DNA of 64,000 nucleotides from Aquila chrysaetos chrysaetos. Its lineage: Eukaryota > Chordata > Aves > Accipitriformes > Accipitridae. Position numbers and translations under genes: made by a program. The notes beneath the pieces are model-generated. The model ran no database searches. It saw only the letters and a list, made by a program, of their open reading frames with translations, and had not been told where the DNA came from. This document shows, piece after piece, positions 13,201 through 22,200 of the stretch (position 1 is its first letter; each line of letters starts with the position of its first letter). The stretch is from assembly GCF_900496995.4 (NCBI RefSeq), contig NC_044027.1:15710743-15774742 (forward strand), in the 5' to 3' direction.

Positions 13201-16200
13201 TGAGACCTGGCTCAATTCTTGCCTCAGCAACTGACTTCTTGTACAATACTGAGCAAATCACACAACAGCTGTCCTGTCCTGTCATGAGCTTTTTGCCTTA
13301 ATGCTGTATTTGTAAAGGAAACAAACAAACCAGTGCTTCCCAGGTTCACAGTGACTTTGCTCTGGAATTTGAGACATGTATGTAAGCACCATGTAAGTAT
13401 ATACACTGACAGAAATTCCAGTAATGAAGGACAAGTATCATAAGCCCAAAGAAATCAATAGGCATTATTCCACTTCTGCAAAGGGCTTCAGACTGGGCTG
13501 TAACATAATCAGACTCAACCCATTATTTTGCAGTTGCCTGTGCGTTATTCAGCTAAAAGAGACACCACCTGTCTATAACCTACCTTCTGTGAGGGTGGCT
13601 GAGAGCAGGACATTCTGACGCGTCTCTCTCTCAGCGTTTAAAGCATTGAGTATCACAGCTACATCCTTCTCAAAGCCCAGGTCCAGGATCCTACAAAAAC
13701 AGCAGAGGTGATGAAAGATGCTGTAGGAAGGAATGAGGAGAAAGTCTTAATGCTATATGAGCCAATTAGGAATAGAGGAAGTGCTAAAGCTGATCAGATC
13801 TTTGGCCCATCTAGCTTCATGTTCCATCTTCAACTTTTGCCAGGGTCAGACATGTCAGAAGACACTGACAGAATTTCTGCAATGAATAATTGTACAATAA
13901 TATGTCCAAAGGGGACACTTCTGCCTAATCCCAGATATCTGGTGCTTGGCTGAGGCCACTGAGCATGAATGGTTTAAGATCGCGTGCACGCTCTCTCTCT
14001 TATTTTTTAAAGTTATTTAGTGAATTATGATGCAGAGGGTATCATAATTATTTTCCATATTGTCCTGGTTTCGGCTGGGATAGAGTTAATTTTCTTTCTA
14101 GTAGCTGGTATAGTGCTATGTTTTGGATTCAGTATGAGAAGAATGTTGATAACACACTGATGTTTTCAGTTGTTGCTAAGTAATGTTTATACTAAGTCAA
14201 GGATCTTTCAGCTTCTCATGCCCAGCCAGCAAGAAAGCTGGGAGGGGACACAGCCAGGACAGCTGACCCAAACTGGCCAAAGGAGTATTCTGTACCATGT
14301 GATGTCATGCCCAGTATATAAACTGGGAGGATTTGGCATGGGGCATCACTGCTCAGGAACTAACTGGGCATCAGTTGGCGAGTGGTGAGCAATTGCATTG
14401 TGCATCACTTGTTTTGTATATTCCAATCCTTTTATTCTTACTGTCATTTTATTATTGTTATTATTACCATTATTAGTTTCTTCCTTTCTGTTTTATTAAA
14501 CTGTTCTTATCTCAACCCACGAGTTTTACCTTTTTTTTTTTTTCCCCCGATTCTCTCCCCCATCCCACTGGGTGTGGGGGGAAGCGCGTGAGTGGCTGTG
14601 TGGTGCCTAGTTGCTGGCTGGGGTTAAACCACAACACATATCTAAACACTTGAAAGTTTACCTGTCTGCTTCATCAATAATCAGCCACTGAGTGCGACGG
14701 AAATGAATACATTCTGTGGACTTGATGTGATCAACCAGGCGACCAGGAGTTGAAATGAGGATATTTATCCCTTTACGTAATCTGTTTAGATTAAAACACA
14801 AAAAAAGAAACAAGAAAAAAGAAAGAGAAAAAAAAAGAAAATAAAACATACAGGTTAGCAGTAACTCTGGAATAGGAACCCAGAGTGAGGAACTGGAACC
14901 TACAGAAGAAAAAATCATGGCCATAGTAAAATCAGCAGGGACAGTGATTAAAACTGAAATTTCTCGCACAGCTAAATTTTATCCTTGATCATCATTGATA
15001 CTCAGAGGCATACTCGGTGATAAGGACCGGGTGGAAAGAAATATTAATAATATTTAAAAAAAATAAAAATCTAAAACACCCAAGCTAGGTTTTCTTTTCT
15101 AATTGAGTACTTTCTTTACTGTCAAGAGTAAACTTCTTTTTGTGTATACTTATACAGAGAGAAATGAAAATTCCATTTTGGATTACCAGCTTACAATTCA
15201 ATTCTTGAAAAGGGAAAAGAAAGAGATTTTTAACACCAGGAAATCTCTTCTCCAGAAAGCAATTTCCCCCATAACAAACACTGTAGACAGCACTTGGTGG
15301 TAAGCAAATACAGGTGTTTGTCAGAAGAGAAAAAAAAATACTGACACAAGAGATCATCTTCTCAGAAGGCTCATCAACATTTTAGAAATAGATCCAACTG
15401 GGGGAAGTGAATACTTCCTGCTGACCCAGTCACTGTATCTGTGTAAGATCCAGGGGGATCACAGCTTGATCCAAACTCACAATCCTCTCTCACAGTAAGA
15501 AAAGCACTCTAAAGAAGAGTAACAGATAAAAATGCTGTAGAGCAGAAGAACCCAAAATACAACTTAAGAAGTTGGCTTCCTACCTGGCTTTTTCCGATTT
15601 TCTCTTTTCTCCCCCCATTAGCACTCCAGGCACAATCCAGGCAAATGGCTACAGAAAGGAAAACCAAGACCAATATAGATTCTTCTTAACAAAGAGACAG
15701 AGCCTAATCCAAAAATTATATTTCTGGGCAAAAAGAGAAAGGACTGGGGCTGACAGCACTGTGCATCTGTTTTGATCTAACAGATACAGTCTACATGCAC
15801 TCTGTCACCCACAGCTACGTATCAATGGCACCTTTAGTTCTAGCCATGTAACTTGCTTCCCACATCATCTAGGAAGATAGAAATGCAATCATTTTTGCAC
15901 CACTTCCAATCACATAATAATATTTCTTTTCCTTCTCACCATGTAGCCTATATGTTCAAAGACAAGCTACAATGCTATTTCTTCATCTTGCCTTTAAGCA
16001 GTATCTTCCTGTGGCCAAGGAAAATTTAAGAAAAAACACAGGACCTGTAAAGTTTATAAATACATACACAGACCTACATGCACACAGTGACCATGTCTGT
16101 GAACATTAAATGTCAGTCTCATTGATATTGGCAGGAGTTTTTGCCACTTACTTTAATGAGGTCCAATCCTTCATTGAATCCAATACTGTCCAATATTTAC

Positions 16201-19200
16201 AGGGGAGATAATCAAAGCATAGTACTGCCATTGCCTCACTCAAGAGGAAATGCAGGACAGAAGCAGAGCACAGCTTGTAAGGACTGCACAAACGTGTGAC
16301 TGGTAAATAGGCTTAAGTTTGCACGGGTCACTGCTTGCCAGAAATGCTTCAACAAAATAGTTTCCACAAAAAGAGTTTCTTTTTAAGGTTTAAAATAAGG
16401 AAGATGTCTAAGCAAGATCCAGGCAATATAACCTTAGCAGTTGGCATTAGAGTAATTGTGTCAGAACAGCTCAATCAGCCTTTTTCTCTCTCAGTAATTA
16501 CATAACCATATTATACCTTCCAGTCATCCAGTCCTTCCAAGGTCCAGTCAGACCACGATCTAAATCTTCTGCTTTGGGTCACTATGACAGTTTACACTGG
16601 ACTTGATGGTTACTACACATTATATGTAACAAAATTGAAGGGGGTCAGTGTAGACTTCATCCTTTGAAGGACATCAAAAGTCCACTCATAGTAATTTCTC
16701 ATTACTATGGAAGAAGACTGAAGTACTTTAAACCTCAGCATGACACAACAAAATCTGACTTGGTAATTCCAGCACTAAAAAAGACTTGGAAAGTGCCTTA
16801 TTATTTCAAGGAAAAAAACAGAAGAGGGAGTGGGAATATGGATCAGATGAACGATTTAGATACCTTCTAGCCCCATGGTAAGATACTCCGCCTCAATTAA
16901 AAGGAAAGCACTATCATTTGATGATTTTAAAAGCCTTCTAATTTCTCCAGACATTCAATTGGCAAAGCAGTTCACCAAGTTCTACTCCCCATCTGTCTAG
17001 TATGAGTTTCACTAAAACGGTACTTGTCGTTGTGAGAGTTTCCATTCATAACTCAGACAGAAACAATGGCAGGTACTTCTAAAAACAAAACGTTGTGAAA
17101 ATCAGCTACACTTGTTTATGAAAACATGTGCAACTAAGGTGCCATAATTAATCACTTAATTGTTCATGTAATAGTTTAAAACATGCCACAGGGAAATCAG
17201 GCACTTAAGTCTTAAACAGATTTATCTTTAAGTACCATATATCTTGCCAGATGCTGGATCTCCTTAAGCATCCAGCTGAATTCACCGGAACTGAAATTGC
17301 TTAGCATCTTACAGCAAGAAGCTCAAGGAATAACAGAGAACATCGAATTCTTACCTTAAGTAGTTTCTGCATTGTATCAAAACTTTGGAGTGCAAGCTAT
17401 GGAAATCAACAAAAGAAAGTGAGCTCTGAAAAAGTCCCTGGACTACAAAGAGGGACAACAAGCCCCTTTGACTCAAAAATCTGTAAGCTAGTCTAGTTAT
17501 GTATATCATCAGAATTCTAAATACATCCTTAATTTTTCTTTTAGAAGCTGCTTATTATTTTATTCTCTTGCATAATCCTTCTTTTATTGTATTTGGACCT
17601 GTTCAAAAACCTCTGTATTGGTTCAGCTCCACAAGCCAGCTCTCAGGACAATAGAGACTTCTGCCGGCTTCTGTGAATGCCCAGGGAGAAAACAAGCTGA
17701 AGCCACAGAAGATTTTGCTCCACTGGAAGAGTAAAAAGGAAAATGGCACAATTTCTGGAAGAAAACCACTATGAAAAGGAAATGCAGCCCAGAGGTTAGT
17801 TATCCTCTGGCAGTCAGGGCAGCCCACATTATTCCCTCACCTGACCCATGGAGTGATCATACCACTGAATCTTTGTACCTCTCCATTTCCCAGTCAGTAG
17901 AAGGGAGAAGGTATGCACAAAGCTTGCAAACCTAAATGTCTGGTCAGTAAGAAGCATATAGCTGTTGGGTTTCATGTACCATCTGACAGCCACTTCTGCT
18001 GTGGCAATGAAGACGACCAAGAAAGGCAATGGTGCCACCCTGACTCATTCATGGAAGGAGTATGTGAGCAGGGCTTAGTTATGGGAGTAGAACTGTTTTA
18101 AATGCTCTGACTATCATACTACATACTATCATTTGCCAGGCTCTCAAGAAGGCCACTGCTTTCAATACAAAGTAAAATACCAACTGTAATTACAAATTAT
18201 CTTCATAAGTACTCTCAACAGCAGACCTTTAAACAAGCTTACACGCAGTTTCCTACATGCTTAGTATTCATACAGCATCCTAGAGAGGCAGTAAGTTTGC
18301 TGCTGTAAAAATTTAAATAGCTTCAGAGCTTTCTCCTTTCATAGAACCGAGCTGAGATATTGCACTGCAGGTTGCATAAAATATTGTGCCCCAAACTAGA
18401 TACCTGCAATCAATTCTCCACATGGAAGTTATTATCATTTGACATACAAAAAAAAAAAAAAGGTTGATACCCTCCTCTGAAATTGCCTTTGCAATTGCAA
18501 ATAATATAAATCAAATAGAAGAGAGTTCAGTGGAGAAACCAACTCTTGGAAGCCTCATCTTCAGCATTCACTTACGGATTTAAAAAAAGGGCTTTAAAAA
18601 TGAAACGTTTGTATAAACCTACATATTTGCAAAGCTGATTTCATTGGTTTTACTTACTTCCCCTGTGTGAGCTAGGCAAGCTTCTCCCTCCCATTTCTCC
18701 CTCCCATGCACTGAGCTACAGAGTTTCTCCAGCCTTCACAATTATTTCCAACTGCACGAGGAAAAGTTAGAGATTCCTTCTTCCTTACTTCAGTATGGCG
18801 CTGAACAAAAATGACAACACGCATCTAGAGAGCAAACACTCTTTCTGTGAGGGCAAGATTTCAGCAAAAGGACAGACAATGTTTCCTAAGACAGTCCCTG
18901 GTGGACCCGCGTCTACATACTAAAAACCAGCGTTCAAACACTCAGATTCAGACAGAATCAGAAAGAAAAAAGGCCACCTACCTCTCTTGTTGGGACTAGT
19001 ATGAGCGCATAAGGCCCATCACTGCGCTGCAAACAGAGAAGACAAGAGGTCCACTAAGAAGAATGTAGCACTGATAAACAGAGCACTTCCATGTCTAACG
19101 GCTATTAGCCAACAAAGTGAATTCTGAAGGGTTTTAGTACAAGTTTGTACACAACAGCCTGGGGTATTGCCCCCCTCCCAGCTTTTAAAAAAACCAACAA

Positions 19201-22200
19201 TCTTTCAAATATCAATACTGCATTGCCTTCTCTTTCCTGCTTGGAAACCCTGCTCACAGTCATACCCAACACTTTATTCCATACGCATATTGTTTCACTC
19301 TTGTATTTCTGAGTTGCAGAAACACTCTCATGTTTGATGTACAGCAACAATCTGTAGGTAGCAGCTGCAGATGGGCTGGAAACAACCCAGCAATCCAGGA
19401 TGGTTGGAAACAGTTCAACCCATAAGGAAAGTCAGGATGATCTCTTCCCATAAAAGGCACAAGAGATGGCAGATCTGCAGCAGCATTTTCTGGTCAACCA
19501 GATGATCCAAATTGGGAGCAATTATCAAGTCTCACTCTATGTCAAAGATTAGAAACTTATTACTCCTAAAGACATGACAGTAACCTTTGTTTTCAGTTCT
19601 TCCAGCTTCGAGATCATCGCCTCTTCTGTACTCTACCTTCTCCAAACTTGACAATTTAGCTTATTTACAATTTAGCGTACTGCATGAACTAATAGGGAAT
19701 GTGTAACATAGTTCTTGCATCCTCTGTATCTCACCAGTACAGGAGGATCACATAAGCCACATGCACAAATAAAGGGGAAGAGAGACTGCTTGACCTTTCT
19801 GTCAAGAAGAGACTGTGATGACTGCAAAATAAGAGCTGGATTTTATGTTTATTAATCTTAATACCAAAAGCAAATATATTTAATTCTGTTGCACCTACCT
19901 GTATTTTGGATTCCATTCCTTGCAAAGACTGTACAAGTGGAATTCCATAGGCAAGAGTTTTACCTTTTTAAAAGGGAGAAAATTGGAAGACCTTCCATCA
20001 AAAAAAAAAAAAAAAAAGTGGCAATTACAGCAAATTAAAGTACCATTCATCCTACCATTCTTAAACTGAGGTCAGAGTCTGGAAAAGTTTTAATTCAGTA
20101 GAAAGTTTCCAAAACAAAAGATTGACAAGCAATTCACCAAAGGGTTAAATTAAAAAAAAGAGAGGTGGTGGTATCCCACTAAGATCTATCTAAATAAATA
20201 TTCCCACTCGCCCAAGAAAATGAGATATCCAGACCTAGTTTGCTGTAGAGCAAGCACATAAGTTTGTAACGTAAGAGCGTGTGCTGCTCAGCTCTGCTGG
20301 CCTCCTGGATCTGCATCCCCAGCATAAGCCTTGGAATAGGCCCATGTGCAATGGCTGGCAGCTGCACATCAACATTCAGTCCCACCACTGCGCTGTTACA
20401 GAAGTTTGCACGGCATCTGTCTGTGTCACAGCAGTCCCACGCCAGGCTTCCCAGCCTGTCACTTTTATGAGCTGTACTGGGAACGTGGGGTTTTGGTTCT
20501 GTTGTTGGGATCCAGTTTAATATGCCCCAGGGAAGGAGACTGACAATTAAATACTGACCTGAACCAGTCTGAGATCTCACTAGAGCATCTTTGCCTTGCA
20601 GGAGCACAGGAATTGTTTGCTTCTGAACACTGCGTAACAAACAAAACAGATTAGGAAATACGAATGCAACACAGGATAGAATCCTAAGGTTTTAACATAC
20701 AGTGACTGTTTCAAAACTCTTTACCCCAAATTCCATGCATTCATCTCTGTGGTGTAGCTACATCAGTAGAGGTGATTTCTAAGGAAAGCCACTGGATAGG
20801 CATCAGATGTGATAAATTGAAAAATGATGGTCTTATGATTCAAGTACCAAATTAGAAGGCAGGACTCCAAGGTTCCATCTTCAGCTGTGACAACTGACTT
20901 ACTGTGTAACTTACAAGTTATTTCTCATCCCAGATTTTTAAAGCAACAAACCATATGGCAAATGGGACAGCTTAACAGGTACTGTGGTCTTCACAAACCA
21001 ATAACATATAATGAAACAATCACAGATGATTGGCTTTAAGGGGTAGCAAAGCGCAAAATTTCTATATAAATTTGCCTACCTGGTCATGCTACTTATCTGT
21101 AGGACGGTGTTTATTGTGGAGATCTAGAGAGATAATAAAGAGCAGTAAACAGGTTTCATTGTCAAACTGTTCCTTTTGTTACTTTTTGTAGTACAAGACA
21201 GAGCGAAAAACAGAAGGCTGATGCTTATTCTCTCCATTACTGGTCCAGGGCAACTGGTTGCAAGAGTTCCCATGTCCTCAAAATACTTCTTAGCTAATCA
21301 GAATTACACCACTGCTGGTACATCGTGAAATAGCAGACTTGTTAAAATACTGCGCTCCCAAATAGTTTTCTGTGCTTTTTTGGTATTACAACTGCAACCA
21401 GTGAAGGGTGCTGGGACAGTGCATTTGGGGACAGATCAGGCCGCTGGCCAGCACGCTGAGCTAAAAGACTGCAACAAAATCAGGCAAAGTACTGGCAAGC
21501 CTGTCCAAGTCACCATGAATAAAGGTGCATCTCAGCTCTCTAACCTGCTCCCCACCCAAAAAAAGCATGTTTCAAGGCACACAGCCTTCCTGCCACTCAC
21601 CAGATGTGGATGGAGGTCCAACTGGCTAAAAGAATCTGTAGTGAATACATTCTCTTGCACCTGCTGCACTGCTTTTCTGAGTTAGGGGAAACAAACCAAA
21701 CCAAAAAAAAGCACATGGTGTGGTTAAAAATTATACAGTAGTATTCTATGTAAACAGCAATGAAACGACATGTACTGAGCAACTGCTTTGCCCAAGCAAG
21801 GGCAAAAATTTAGGACACTGAATTTCAAGGCATTGAAAAGGGTTTTTTTTCCTCCCATTTGTCTAAAATACCTGTGAATTTCTGGGATATCAGGGTTGTT
21901 TTTAAACAGGCTGGACGTCTTAATGAAAGGTTTGCTTTTCTGGCTTTCATTTTGGTTGTCAGTCAACTGCTTCTTAGGAAGAGATTTTTGTGATGAACTT
22001 CCCTTCTCCCTGATGTCAGCTTCTGTAGCACATTTCTTGAAGGTGTTTATTGATGGCTTACGTTTACGTTTCAAAGGTGGGTTTCCATGTGGAGACTGGA
22101 GCTTTCTTTTCACAGCACTAGACTGCTTTAATGTTAACAAACAAAACAGATAGCAAGAATTCATTAATAACTGAGAATTAGCAACATGATATTATGTCGA

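Larger units (their letters stand above)
19964..21600 (-). other. DDX31 introns 3, 4 and 5
   Basis: Intron 5 (19964-20558) has an 18-base A run at about 20001-20018. Intron 4 (20630-21079) has a weak MIR-like stretch near 20860-20960. Intron 3 (21124-21600) shows nothing recognisable. Confidence 0.6.

Noticed and set aside
14170-14591. Two plus-strand ORFs of about 70 codons near 14170-14591
   Set aside because: They lie entirely inside the solo LTR, which is non-coding.
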